Assembly (NCBI GenBank): GCA_013396995.1
Contig: VWZP01005263.1
Coordinates: 62,001 to 126,000 of the forward strand
Source of the DNA: Dicaeum eximium
Lineage: Eukaryota > Chordata > Aves > Passeriformes > Dicaeidae
DNA: 64,000 nt
Reading direction: 5' to 3'
Shown: positions 38,520 to 50,371 of the stretch, in pieces
Position numbering within the stretch: the stretch's first letter is position 1
Layout: each line of letters begins with the position of its first letter
Translations under genes and position numbers: made by a program
The notes under the pieces: generated by a model
Told to the model about the DNA's origin: nothing
What the model saw: only the letters and a program-made list of their open reading frames with translations
Databases searched by the model: none

Positions 38520-38745
38520 GATTTAATGCTGTTCTTTGCAGAAGGACGACGGTATCATGTTATTTTGACTGCAGCTCACAATTTTTGGCAGCGTCTCAGA
38601 TAAACAGAATATTTGTGGCTAATTGGTTGAACATGTTCAACAATTATAATTATTTTAAAACTGTTATGTGTTTGAACATTTGCCCACTGCAGGCTGCTAA
38701 TATGTGCTAACTTTAATTTCTGTCTATGACTGGAGCTGGCTTGTA
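38520..38745. promoter_or_regulatory. candidate conserved noncoding element with a 16-bp palindrome
   Basis: 'agaaggacgacggtatcatg', 'tggcagcgtctcagataaac' and 'acaattataattattttaaa' surround a perfect palindrome at 38626-38641. CpGs survive in AT-rich sequence. No coding frame or known repeat accounts for the block. Confidence 0.43.
38626..38641. promoter_or_regulatory. perfect 16-bp palindrome (possible transcription-factor site)
   Basis: 'gttgaacatgttcaac' equals its own reverse complement. The core GAACATGTTC fits the p53-family half-site RRRCWWGYYY. The steroid-receptor palindrome differs, because it needs a 3-nt spacer between AGAACA and TGTTCT. No second p53 half-site is adjacent. Binding is conjecture. 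Confidence 0.45.
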
Positions 38746-39196
38746 ACTGGTTTTATTGGGAATATGTGCACAGTACAACAGGCACATCTAATATGAGTGT
38801 TTAAGAGTTTGCCACTGTGTTCAGTATATAGGTGTTTGTTTTTACAGGTTCAGAATTCAGTCTTAAAATTCCTGTCCTCCTGACATTATGTATCTAAACT
38901 TCCAGTATTGCTGAAAAGAAAAGGAGTCAGTATTATTTTCATTGAGTAAATTTTCAGGAATACTAGCTTGCCTTTCTATCAAAGATTTCCAAGTTAAATA
39001 AAGAATTGGAAGCTTCTCCATTTCTGATGTTTTAAGTCCAAAACATGAGAATTGCATTTGCTACTGCACTTCAAGGGAAAGGCAATAGGCTGACTACATA
39101 GTGAGTACAGAGTTTAGACGTTGAATTCTGAGAGGTAATAGAATTTTGGGTGCAGTCTGATGTATTTTTCAGTGCATAATTCCTATTTTTGTTTGG

Positions 39197-39220
39197 TTTT
39201 TATTTATTTATTTATTTATA
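39197..39220 (+). repeat. (TTTA)n microsatellite
   Basis: About six tandem TTTA units. Plain simple repeat. Confidence 0.93.
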
Positions 39221-39359
39221 AACAGATGTCCCAATCTAATCTTGCTCCTGGAGTTGTTAGCTCTTATTATTGTAGAGTAGGTAAAAAGTGCTGGGTTTGA
39301 CTTTAAAGCTTTGCCACTCGATTACCTGAAGAATCACCATTGTTTTGTGTGGATGATAC

Positions 39360-39625
39360 CCTGCAGCTCTAAAAAATAGAGGCAATTATGCTTGCAGCCC
39401 CTTGTTTTAATTGAGTGAGGCATAATGACTTCTCCTCTATAATGCTCCACGGACTCAAAGCTGCGCATGAGAGGTCCCCGGGGACCTGGCGTCGCCTTTC
39501 CCAAGCACGTTTTTGGGGAAAGTAGCTGAATGGAGGGGTCAGCCAGAGGCTGAAGCTGGCACAGCAGGAAGCAAGAAGCAGAACCAGCTTTGTCACTGAT
39601 GACAGTGACATCAGCCTCTTCTCTG
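39360..39625. promoter_or_regulatory. candidate conserved noncoding element with a 16-bp GC palindrome
   Basis: An AT-rich half ('gaggcaattatgcttgcagc', 'gttttaattgagtgaggcat') adjoins a CpG-containing half ('aagctgcgcatgagaggtcc', 'ctggcgtcgcctttcccaag'). The minus frame 39369-39611 (80 codons) is unrecognised. Mixed texture and retained CpGs suggest constraint, but this is inference. Confidence 0.42.
39472..39487. promoter_or_regulatory. perfect 16-bp GC-rich palindrome (EBF-like)
   Basis: 'aggtccccggggacct' equals its own reverse complement. The centre TCCCCGGGGA fits the EBF/COE core TCCCNNGGGA. It lies inside the CNE candidate at 39360-39625. Factor binding is inferred from the motif only. 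Confidence 0.45.
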
Positions 39626-42600
39626 GTTGCTTTCAGGATTTTGTCCCTTGTGCTGGCTGGGGTTGAGCTCCAACCTTTTTGTGTTCTCCAGTCCTTCTCT
39701 TGCCATGTTTCTCCACCTCAGCAGTTCCCCTCCCTCTTTCTGTTACATATTGCTAAAAGGTCTTTCTGTTCATATGTTCACATGTTAAACATTTTCTTAT
39801 CTTCTGCCTGTTTTGTTTTTTTTTTTTTAAATTTAGATTCAAAGATATTTAGGGCATGGGTTCTTGTTTATGTTTCTGCCCTCAGAGTGCCTGCACTTTG
39901 TCCCTTGCAAACCAAATTAATTTAATGAAGTAATTTCTTCTTTCTGTTCCTGAGTTTCCATATCTCTAAAATTAATCTGCTTTTGCTCATGGCCCTGGTA
40001 AACTGCTTTGAAAGGTACTATAAGAAAAAAAGAAAACTATCACACATCAATTTAACTGCAGTGTAGCATAATAAATGATGGGTTATTCTCCATTTTCTAT
40101 AGGTTAAGTCAGGCCTGCTCAGATCTGGATTCTCAGATTCTCTCCATTCCCTGGGGTGTGACAGCCAGGTGTGTTTGCACTGGGAAGGTGCCTGCACACC
40201 TGGAAGCCCCCGGAGCCTGACAAAACTGTACCTGACTGCCACAAAGTGCCTGCCCAAAGCAGTGAGATCCTGCAAAAAAGCCATCACAAAAAGAAAGGAA
40301 TTGTGGCTTCTGTGTTGATGTGAGGGACTTGGGAGGGAAATCCAGACCTTGTGAAGGAGTGAGACTGGGAAAACTGGTGTGGGACTGTGAGGACTGGGAT
40401 AGAAATGGAGAATAATTCCCGTGATATCCCTGGCAGTAATAAGTGGTTTTGAGGGGAGAGCAGCTGCTGGTGATCTCTGATGGAGGCCACCAAATCCCAC
40501 CAGCTCTCTCTTTCCCAATTAACCAAATCTGACTTTCCTGTGGTAGGATTGATTTCAATGTCTTTCAGTGCTTCTGAGCTAGGTACTTTTTGGAAAATTG
40601 ACCTGACAGTCTTCAGAGAAGTCAACCTTCTAACTGCCGTCTTAACTTTTGCTCTCCAATCTAAAATTTTGCTGGAATGGACAGCTGGGAGGCTGCTAAA
40701 GAAACAGAATGAAGGGTTGCCTCAAAAAGCAATATTAAACTGGTACTGATTTAGTAACAGGATGCAAAACATGGTGCTTGGTGGAACAAAAGCTGTGCAA
40801 ACATTTCCCTTGACCAAGTTAGTCTCCATTTCTTGTGAGAATTAATTCCTGATAATCTTGGATCATATGACTAATGTATCTCTCAGAGTGTGACTGAATG
40901 GAATCATTTAGGATTACCTGTTCAAGCAGAATCTCTCCTTTGCAAGTCTGTACTTCAGTAGTAATTTGCTGTTTTTTTTCCCTTTCCTTTTCTTTTTTTG
41001 ACTGCTGATATAAAAATATAACTTTCTCTTATTATTTTAATCTTTGCTTTTCTTCCTGCATGGATCATTTATTTGTGAACTGGTTATTTCAGTAAGGGCT
41101 CGAAGGTAATTTCATGGTTTATAGAATTTATATCTGAGGGTTTAATGAGGAAAACATATTGTTTTCTAACACATGAAATAGAGAATCTTTCATTATACTT
41201 TTATTTTCCTTCCCTAATATTACATGTATATCAAGTTCAAATCCTTGAATACACCTAAGTATAAAATTATTCCTTTCCTACACATGGGAAATATGAATGT
41301 TTGCGACTCAAAAATCAACACACACAGACTTAGGAGGTGATTTCATTTTTAATGAATCCACATGATATAAATGAACTACTCTTCTGTTTGTGCATTGTGC
41401 TAGAGTATACATTGGAAAATACAATAACAGTATATTACTTTTCTGTGATTTAGGTTAGGAATTAATGCATTCAAATGAATTTAAGAGCCTTGGGTATAAT
41501 TCATACAGGATGCAAGTCCCTCAGTAGACCTCTCATGAACATTATCAGATTCAATACAGTTTGTATGGTCAAACAGATTAAAATTTGACCAACCCCCTCT
41601 TTTTGCCATTTATTAAACTCCAGAATGTCTTTGAATGGCTTTCTTATTATTATTCCGTGTGAGGAAAAAGAAGCAAAGACAAGGTTTTTGTCAGGTATAT
41701 CAAATTGTTAAAATGTCCTGTTTTCAGCCGAGTTTAGTTATGGTAGATCAGGTTGGAACTAAGGCTGCAAAATATCAAATTTCCTTTTTTTCTTTCCCAG
41801 GTACATTTTCTGAAAGCTTTTACTTTTATGCAGTGCTGATGTCTCGGTGCCCTTTCACTCCACATCAGGGTCATTACCCACTCTGGATGGATTTTGTTGT
41901 ATGGCTCCTGCCTCTGATTGACAATTGGGGAAACTGGAGGATGCTTTCAGCAGCAGTTTGATCTTTTGGTGGATCAACACCTTTGCTGGACTGCCTCCTG
42001 AAGTACTTACAATACATCTGACTCCTTCTTTCTGATATTTTAGCAATTTTACATCCTGTGTTAATTATACCATAAAGTGTAAAATCTATTAGCAGTTTTC
42101 AAAAAGTGTCATGCTTAGAAGGGTTTTGAGCACTTGGGACTGATTCTGGTGTGATGAAAACATCCTTTAAAATAGCTTCTAAGTTCTGAGATACAGCAGG
42201 AGCTAATTCAGCTTCCTTGCAGTGAAGGTTTGAAAGGATTGTGCTCGTAAGTACAAAAAACCCCTAAAATGTGTCCAATACTTTGAGGCATCTCTCAGGG
42301 AAGCTTAAATACAGATTTTTACACCAGATGGAAGTAAGTATTGTAGTAAGTACTCTGCAATAGTAGTGCCCTTGTGTTGCTGATTTATCAAAAGGTTGTT
42401 GGAGCATCTGAAGTTTTACAGAAGTCAGTGTTGTGTACGCTGGAATTGATGTCTCTGGGTGTCCTCTGGCATTGTTACCCTTCAAGTATTCTTACTGCAG
42501 CAGAGATAATGAAAACCCCCAGGAAACTGCTCGTGCCACACTGCCAGGGAAATCAGGCCAGGCCAGGAATGTATGGCGCATTTCCTGAGAGGACCAAAGA

Positions 42601-43339
42601 AAACATTCCAGAACTTAATTTCTTAATATGCTGTTGAATAGTGAACAAACATACATCTGTGGCTGTGTTTTGTATTTAAATGTAGTTACAGTCCTTGTCT
42701 CTTGCTGCTTAGGAAGCATTTATATAATGATAACATGGAAAGAGTCCACAGACAAGTTAAGGCCAGTACTTAGAGTGAGGATCTTAAAAGCTGGAGCTCA
42801 TTTTCATTGTTATTGTTTTGTTTTTGCGTGAGAGGAGGGCTCTGCAGGCTTTCAAGCCATCCCAGAAACCCAGAGATCAGAGCATTTTTCCATTTCTTCT
42901 TGTTGCTGGATGTGATTGATCCCCCAAAGAGGGGGAAAAGGAGCAGTAGATGTACACTGCTCATCCTGAGCAGCTCTAGAAAGCTCTGTGCTGTGTGGGA
43001 GATGTATTCTTCTCAGAGGGCTTATTTGATTGGGTTTTGGGGTTTTTTTTTAGGATTGCAGCCTCTTGCTTATGGAGCTTTCATGATGATTTAGTGCTTG
43101 GAAGACATCACTGAATATCAAGGAAGCCTTAATAAATTTGAATTGGTCTCAGTGTGAATGGAAATGAAGATGTGTTTTTATTTCATGTTGGGATGATAGA
43201 ATGAATTACATCAGAAATCTGACTCCTAGAAGAACTGGGAATTCTTGAAAGAATACAGCAGCCAGGAAAGCACACTAAGGGCTCCATGGGAGGTTTTTGC
43301 TGAGAGAGAGCAGCGCTGGTGATGTGTTATGTTAATGTT
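39626..43339. other. 3.7 kb noncoding stretch
   Basis: No recognised gene. The GC-richer part at 40110-40510 is open in three overlapping minus-strand frames (40018-40518, 40133-40558, 40284-40625) and so cannot be judged coding from openness alone; none has a known domain. Other frames (39590-39925, 41635-41961, 42374-42637) are unrecognised. Confidence 0.45.
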
Positions 43340-43740
43340 TGGAAGATGTGCCAGGGCTACTGCCAGGGCACAGCAGGAGCAGGGAGGGTGAGCCCGAAGC
43401 CAGGAGCAGCAGGGCTCAGCTGTGCAGCCACCCTGAGCAGGGTGGGGATCACCATTTGCCTCAACAGCCCCAGAGACGGCAAAAGGCTCTCTCAGATCCT
43501 CCAGGCAGGAGCAGCAGGATGTGGGGCAGAGACAGGGCTGGAGATGAGGCTTCAGCAGAGGTCCAAGGACCTTCTAGAAGACAGGGCTGAGACAGGAACA
43601 CCTGGGACAGGGCTCTGGGAAGGGCAGAAGGGCCAAAATGTCAAAGTGTGGACAGGGCTCCAGGAGCACAGAGAAGAGTGGGAATTTGGGGAGTTTGCAG
43701 GGGACACTGCACAGGGTGCTGAATTCTGTAGCAGCAAGAC
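43340..43740 (+). repeat. GC-rich patch with recurring GACAGGGCT, unidentified repeat-like
   Basis: A sharply GC-rich 400-bp island. The 9-mer 'gacagggct' occurs exactly at 43531, 43580, 43606 and 43651, with related 'ccagggct' and 'gcagggct' words upstream. Spacing (49, 26 and 45 bp) is irregular, so this is at most a degenerate minisatellite. A 144-codon frame (43319-43753) spans it, but other frames on both strands are open too and the translation (R/G/E/Q-rich) is not recognised. No CpG-island promoter signature: CpGs are few. Confidence 0.45.
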
Positions 43741-46700
43741 CTGTTCTCAGTGATCTGAGATGACAAAAAGAAGTTTCCAGTAAATAGTAACTTTGAGACT
43801 TCAAGCTTCATAGCAGGGATAAATTCTGATATACTCACTTGCCTTTAAAAGAATCTCATTGTAGTTAGTCCCTCTGATTTCAGAATAATACTTCTGTCTG
43901 GAGTCTCAGCTGTAGTACTTTGATGTGTATCACCACATTTTTATGGGAAAATAATTTGTTTTTATTGTAACTTTTAAATTTTATTTTTCATTAAACGCAT
44001 TTTATTGACTTTAGAAACGGATTTTAGCTATAGCAGTGTAAATCCAAAGGAAGTGAATTTATGCTGTTTTATACCAGTAAGCATAATCTGGCACACACTT
44101 AGAAGAAAAAAAAAAAGTTGAAATTGTATAGTCAGCAGTCAAAGCTTCTTGTTAGAAAATTCTTGCTCTGTAAGAGTGCTATTGATAAAGGAGTTAAAAA
44201 CCTCAAAATTGATTTATTTGTTATCAGCTCAATACAGTTTGTCTGAACACTAAACTTGCTTTTTTGTTCTTCCATGTGATAAATGTATTTGCCTATGTTG
44301 TAAAATCTAAGTTGAGATAAGCTTCTGTACAAGCTGAGTATAGGTCTGGAAATCAGGATTTCCAGAATTTTACCTCTTGCTTCTGTCAGTAAATGAAGTT
44401 GTGACCTTAAGTGACCTCTTAGGTCTCCTTTGTAAAGAAATTCCCTTTGCAGTTTGTTTAGGAGTCACTGGGAATTCAGCAACTTATGAGATGAGATCTT
44501 TTCAGGATTGATATATTTTCTTTCTGCAATTGTAAGTTGAGAATAGTCTTCTGGACAGTCTAGTTGTGCCAGACCCTGAGTCCTCAGTACAGGCTGTGCA
44601 GCTGCAATGAGCAGCCTACTCCAGGCATGCAAATTGGGAATTAATGAGGACTGGAAGTTTGGAGTATTTCAGGCTTTATGGTTTTTCCTTTTTGCTGCAT
44701 TTTATAGTTACTTGAATTACTTGTTTTGTTACACTTAATTTATAATTTTTATTTCAGGGAATGTTTTGACAGTAAGTGTTTGTAAAGCAGCTAAATATAT
44801 TTTTACTGGAAAAGCTAACAAAGTACAAGTAGCATTCTTATTTTCCTGTTAGTTCTATGGTATTAAAGAGACTGAAAAGTATAGTTTGGTCTTTGCACAG
44901 TGTACATGTTTTTTGCCTACTGTGTTTATTCTTCCTGTGATGGAGTTTAGGGTTTTTCCTTCCTTGCATTATTTCCTGCCCGTGCCTCAGAAGGACTAAG
45001 AATTCAAGAATACAGCAGGTCCAAAGGGTGGGCACCTGTTTATGACCACAGATGGCTTCTTTATCAGTTAAACATTTAACAGTGCAAAGCCTTGGTTTTT
45101 TCCCCCCTTGTTTTTAAACCCATGCTTTAAAAAATGAATTGTGCTTTATTTATTTTCTAAAATTAATTGATCTACCTTTTGCACATAGTAGCATTCACTT
45201 AGTTTATACCATAAGTGACCTAGTTTGCATTTTCTTTCAACTCTATAAATTACCCTAATTTTTTTCTGCTAGTGTTGAGGTTTCCTACTAGTCCTGAAAA
45301 ATTAGGTTTTAATTTTTTTTTCCCTTCTAGCCAAATAAACATAAAGAAGGATGAGAAGGCAGGAATCGTGAGTGGATTTATGGCTTCTTGGAGGCAGATT
45401 TTATTCCTCTATGTGCTACTCCTTTAGCTTTTGATGAAGTTATTTCATTCATCTCTGCCGTGACTTTGCTACTTTTGAAATGCCTGATGTGCATAGATCA
45501 TTCCTGTGTAGCTTCTTTGCTTGGATTTCCACAAGCAAGTAACTAGATAAATGAGAAATATTTTGTAAATGCATTAGGTGTATGCCATTTACAGTATTCA
45601 CAATGATAACTGAGTAGTTAAGAGCAAGCTTGACTTGAGTCTACTTCTTCCCCAAGTTTCTTTGGGTAAAATGCCCAAACTATAAATTCTGCATGCTCTG
45701 ATCTGGATTTTGATTTCTAAATTAAAATTACCCAACCCTAATCTTTCTCATTGCTCACAATATGGCTATAGAGTCCAGGTGCTGGAAAGGAAGTTTGTAT
45801 GTTTGTGGACTACTGGTCTTAAAAGCAGGAAACCAATTTTATATCCTTTACGTGATAGATATTGAATCAATAAAGCATCAACCTAAGGTTACACTTGATG
45901 TCTCCAGTGAGAAGACAATAAATCATGTTATGTGCATACAGGTATATTGACTCAATTTCTCTGGGCTGCTTATGCAAAACTGAAGGTGATTGAAACTAAA
46001 CCATTAGAGTGGAAGTCTTATAATGGCAAGTATAAAGCCATTTAATCCGCTTTTTATGATTTGAGATTTTAATATTAAAAATCTAAGTACAACATTTAAG
46101 TCAAATTGCAAATCCATTAGGTCCTGCGCCCTGTCTCAAATAATGATCAGTGGCAGATGGCTAAAGAGGGAGAATAACAGAACATGTGCAGAGTGATTTC
46201 TCCCTTGTTGAACCCTTCTGGTCTTCAGCAATTAACAGTTTGGGTACTTTTGTAGCTGGACACTGCACCCATGTAAAGAATTTAAAATGCACCAGTAGAC
46301 TTATCTTAGGTAAACTCGTTAATTTTCATTTTCAACCTGTTTATAGTTTGGCTTTCCCAATGAAGTTTTGTACATATATATTGGGGAAAAAGAGTCTGAC
46401 TCATGTTGGAATGGGTGGGTAAAGAAAACAGCCCATTTGTGCTTTATGTCTTTGTCACTGAGTACTTTCTGAGGATAAAATACTTGATGGCTGTGACTCC
46501 TTTTAATGTCTTGACTCCCTTGTGGTGAGAATGTGTAGGTCTGGCAATACAGGGTATTTTTATTTCTGTCTGGTGGCTTCAAAGGAGAACCATCTGAGGA
46601 TGGAGTTACTGATCCAGCATGTCTATCAGTAATACTGTATTTTTTCCCTTGAAATTTTCATATGTCAGCATTAAAGTCATCAATACAGATAAATGAGTTG

Positions 46701-48829
46701 ATTCAAGGTGGGAGGTTGCTGCTGTGTCATTAACAATAGACACCTGAAGAAGGTTTTATAATGCTGCATTGCATTGCTGAGAATCATTTTGTTGTTTTAA
46801 TATTGGCTGTCCTTTGTAGTAATTGGCCTTGGCCTGGCTGGACAGCTCTCTGCTCTATTGCAGGTACTGAAATACTGCTTGAAGAACCAGTTTGGCTCCT
46901 AATATATGTAAAATATATGGAGGATGGAGGTGGGGGTCAGAAATCCACTTTGAAGCCTGTTTAGATAATGGAGCATGACAGCTTACGTTTTCTTAACCAC
47001 AAGATAGCCTCGACATACCTGTGCAAGGAGAGACATTCCTTGCTTATCCCTGTGCCCCTCTGAAAGCCTGATTGCATCATCACAGCTGGAATTTTTGCAA
47101 GAATGTGTTCTGAAGGAGAAGGCAGGGTTTGAGTGCCCATCAACTCCTCATCTGGACCACAGCTGCTGGTTTCACAATACTTACATATGATTTTAAAGAC
47201 ATGGGAAATTTTATTTAAAAAGAGAAATGGATAAATATCATTTAAGTTAGAATTCATATAAAAAGTTGCAAGTTGTATAGGTAAATAATACCATAATTAT
47301 AAAAATCCTATGTGTGAAAAAGATCTCTGGTATTACTTTATATTTAATTTGTGTGCTATAGTCATTCAGGGACTATTCTTTGACTGTAAAATGTTACACA
47401 TAGAGATTTGTAATTGAAAACTTTATGATATGATTTGTAGTTAGAGGAATAAAACTAAATTGCAATTTTTCCTAAATTGCATATGCCACTATCTTATACA
47501 TCTCAGCCTTTCTGACCTGGCCTTGCATGATGCTTCTTGACTTCCTGTCCTGCTGTCATTTTCTCTCATATTGGTCTGGCACTTAGTCTCACTGGAATCA
47601 ATAAGGTTGCTCACATGCAAATGTTGAATAAATAATTGATTAAGGAGATAGTACACTTGTCACATCTTTTCCTAGCAAAGGTACCCAACATAACTGTTTT
47701 TTGTAAAAAAACTTCTGTTCTTTCCTTTTACTGGTTATCCCTCACTTCTTCCACTGAACAAGCAGAGCATGGTATCTATCAGATAACCTGATGGATGTGA
47801 GCTGGAATCTTTGTGCAGTGGTGATACCACAGTGGGGAGAAATGGCTGCTCTGCACCTGGGTAGCTCAGACCAAGGGACTTTCTCTCTGTTTCCCTTCTA
47901 AAACCCTTAACCTGCTCCGTTTTAAAAGCTGTAATCCAGAATGGCAAAGCACGCTTGGATGTTGGTCACCAACCCTGACTGCCGTGCTCATCAAATTCTA
48001 AATGAAATATTTAAATAATTTGGTCCTACACAAAGCCAGATAGAAAATGGCAGATAAGGTGGTATCTACTGACATGGATAGTCCCAGTGAAGTTTGCCTG
48101 ACTGCTTGGCTGGGTTTTGTGTATTTAGAGTTGCAGTAAAAGCAGAAACATTTCTTGACAGCCGTTTTGTATTGTGACATCTGAAATTGAAACAGGCACT
48201 TCTAAATTTTCTGCACATCTCCTCAACTCAAAGGTTTATTATAGCTCCTACTATGTTATGGTAGTATTAAACTACAGTGAACTTTCTATAATGGGAATGC
48301 ACTTACACTGAAGACAGATGTAGGATTTCTGTAGGAGATGGAAAATAAGATATCCCAGGCAAATAAATACCTGATGACTGTGCCCGTTGCAGTCGCTCTA
48401 CCAGTGTGATTAACCTTTTTATCTTCAATTACATTCCTAAGTGATACAATTTGTTCCAGTAAAATAGTGTGCAGATCCAGTCTTGTTCAATATTTCCCAC
48501 AAATACATTGACTTGCTGTTTTGGTTTATGAAATCCTTTCTGTTGTTGTGGTTCACTGATGAGAGAGATGAGGTAATTACAGAGCAGTTTGTCCACTGGT
48601 TTTTCTCCAGTGCATAGCTGTAGTCAATGCTGTTAAACCACTCATACACCCAATTGTCAAAAAAAGTATGGGAAAAAGGCTCAAATATCTTTACCAGACA
48701 TTAAGTTGGTGCTGCAGAAGCTACAATGTGCATTTTATGTCATCCTACATGTTGCTGCGTTTGTTTTGAAGTAATGTTTCATTATTGCTATTGTATGATT
48801 AAATATTGAGAGTATTGCTTTTCCAATTG
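43741..48829. other. 5.1 kb noncoding stretch
   Basis: AT-rich DNA without recognised genes or transposons. An A-run lies near 44107. The sequence around 48360-48445 ('ccgttgcagtcgctctacca', 'cttcaattacattcctaagt') has mild CNE texture. The 98-codon minus frame 46961-47257 is unrecognised. Confidence 0.5.
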
Positions 48830-49020
48830 TTCTACTCCAGTATTTAATGAGTGCAATTAAATGGAAAAATTGCCTTTTTAACTGATGGTAGTCTATTAAT
48901 GTCTCTGTCTGTTCAGAAAAGAAAAGAAGTGAATTATTAGAATGACAAATGAGTCAAAGTTACCACGGTGATGGAGAGGTGCGATTCCCCTCCACATAAT
49001 CTTCAATTAGTGATCTTTGT
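48830..49020. promoter_or_regulatory. candidate conserved noncoding element
   Basis: 'agtatttaatgagtgcaatt', 'tggtagtctattaatgtctc', 'gtgaattattagaatgacaa' and 'aaagttaccacggtgatgga' occur in non-repetitive sequence with several TAAT/ATTA words. 'gttaccacggtgat' is RFX/X-box-like (GTTNCC...GG-AC type, imperfect). Texture-based only. Confidence 0.35.
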
Positions 49021-50253
49021 AAGAGGATGTTTTTCAAAAGGGTAATAGAGAAGTAATGAGATCAGAAGGAGGTCAAACCCAGCCTTCTTCATTTGGCAGT
49101 TTGATTAATTTATTTCTCCTCCTTGCGGATTGCTGCAAGGGGCTTTTGGCACCTGGTGTTTTCCATGGGACTCTCATTGAAGGGACTGCTTATGACAGTC
49201 TTTTGTGTATCCAAGAATGTTCACCCACTTGGAACTGGAGGTTTTTGAATGGTTCAGATTTGTTCTTTAGTATAAGCACCCAGTGGTAGTTCTGAAAAAG
49301 AAGTTTTTTGAGAAGAAACCATCCTTGATCCTGCCATGTATATTATTGTGAGGCAAAGTCCTCGGGCCAAGTCCTGGGATGCAACGCAGCTTCCATCTCC
49401 TTCAGGCGATGGAGGTTAAGTCAGAGCAGAGGGAGGGAGGGAAAGAAGGACCCAAGAACATAAAGCTGCTGTGAAGTTGCTTTTCCCACAATATCTTCTT
49501 GATCAGTCCCACAATACCTTCATAAATGCACACATGTAGCACTTCTGCATCCTTCAGATGTTCCCTCCTGCCCCTTCTCATTCTTACCTCTTGTGTAGGA
49601 AGTTTTATTTTAAAGGGTAATGAGCTGATTTCTGATGGTGATCGTAAACCTGAGTGGCTGTGGCCCCATGCAGTGTGTTAAGCCTGTGCTATGAGTACAA
49701 TTATATCCATGTTTAGTTTATTCTCAGTAGTAATTCACTTCTTTTAAAATATTCAAAGTCGTTTTCCTGCAAAACTGAAATGCCAGTAGCATTTTCTCAA
49801 CAGTTTCTTCAAGTTTACGTATTTGTGCACTGATCAGTTTTGCTCTCCTGGTAGTTGAATGTATTACTGTGGTTTAAATTTTGACATAAATTCAGTCATT
49901 CTATGCAAACTAACATGTCAGTAGAGGAACAGTAGATGTTAATTTAATATGACATTCTCTTGCTAGCACATGTGACATGAACAGTTGAAGATGTCCAAGG
50001 CTTTAATGTGTCTGGGTTACCTCAGTTTAAGCTCAAGATGCTCATGCAGCTTTTATATTTGGCTTTGGTAAGAGTAACATTAACACCGAGTTTTTTACTT
50101 TCTCATGAAGTCTTTGCAACACTCATTTAACAGATGTTCAGAATTATTTCTTAAAATTATTGTTGTTATTATTATTACATTTAAAATGTTTTGCCAATAA
50201 AAAGAGATACTTTGGATTAAACAGACTATAAAATGTTTTTATTGTACTGGTGA
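49021..50253. other. noncoding stretch
   Basis: No recognised feature apart from a short GGGA/GGAA-rich purine run near 49430-49450 and an ATT-rich run near 50160-50176. Confidence 0.5.
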
Positions 50254-50302
50254 TCACAGAATCATAAAAGGGTTTGGTTTGGGACTTTAGGACCATCTAA
50301 AA
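50254..50302 (-). mobile_element. CR1 LINE, very short 3' terminal fragment
   Basis: The plus-strand text 'cacagaatcataaaaggg', 'tttggtttgggact' and 'ttaggaccatct' is the reverse complement of the avian CR1 terminus (…agatggtcctaaagtcccaa … atgattctgtg). About 50 bp of the 3' end survives, an extreme 5' truncation. The truncated side abuts a perfect inverted repeat starting at 50321. Confidence 0.75.
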
Positions 50303-50320
50303 GGTTAAATATCAAAAATT

Positions 50321-50371
50321 ATTCTCATTGCATTTATAATCACAAATTGTGATTATAAATGCAATGAGAAT
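50321..50371. repeat. perfect inverted repeat, 25-bp arms, 1-bp spacer
   Basis: The left arm 50321-50345 (starts 'attctcattgc') and right arm 50347-50371 (ends 'gcaatgagaat') are exact reverse complements around a single A at 50346. The words 'gtgattata' recur immediately downstream at 50372-50380, so the arm's inner part is present a third time. Being perfect over 25 bp, it is recent or under constraint, or an artefact. The loop is too short for a normal microRNA precursor. Confidence 0.93.

Noticed and set aside
40018..40625. Three overlapping minus-strand frames of 113-166 codons
   Set aside because: Three mutually overlapping open frames in one GC-richer patch cannot all be coding, and none shows a known domain or splice context.
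50321..50371. MicroRNA precursor reading of the perfect hairpin
   Set aside because: A 1-nt loop and fully paired 25-bp arms do not fit a normal pre-miRNA; a palindrome or artefact is more likely.
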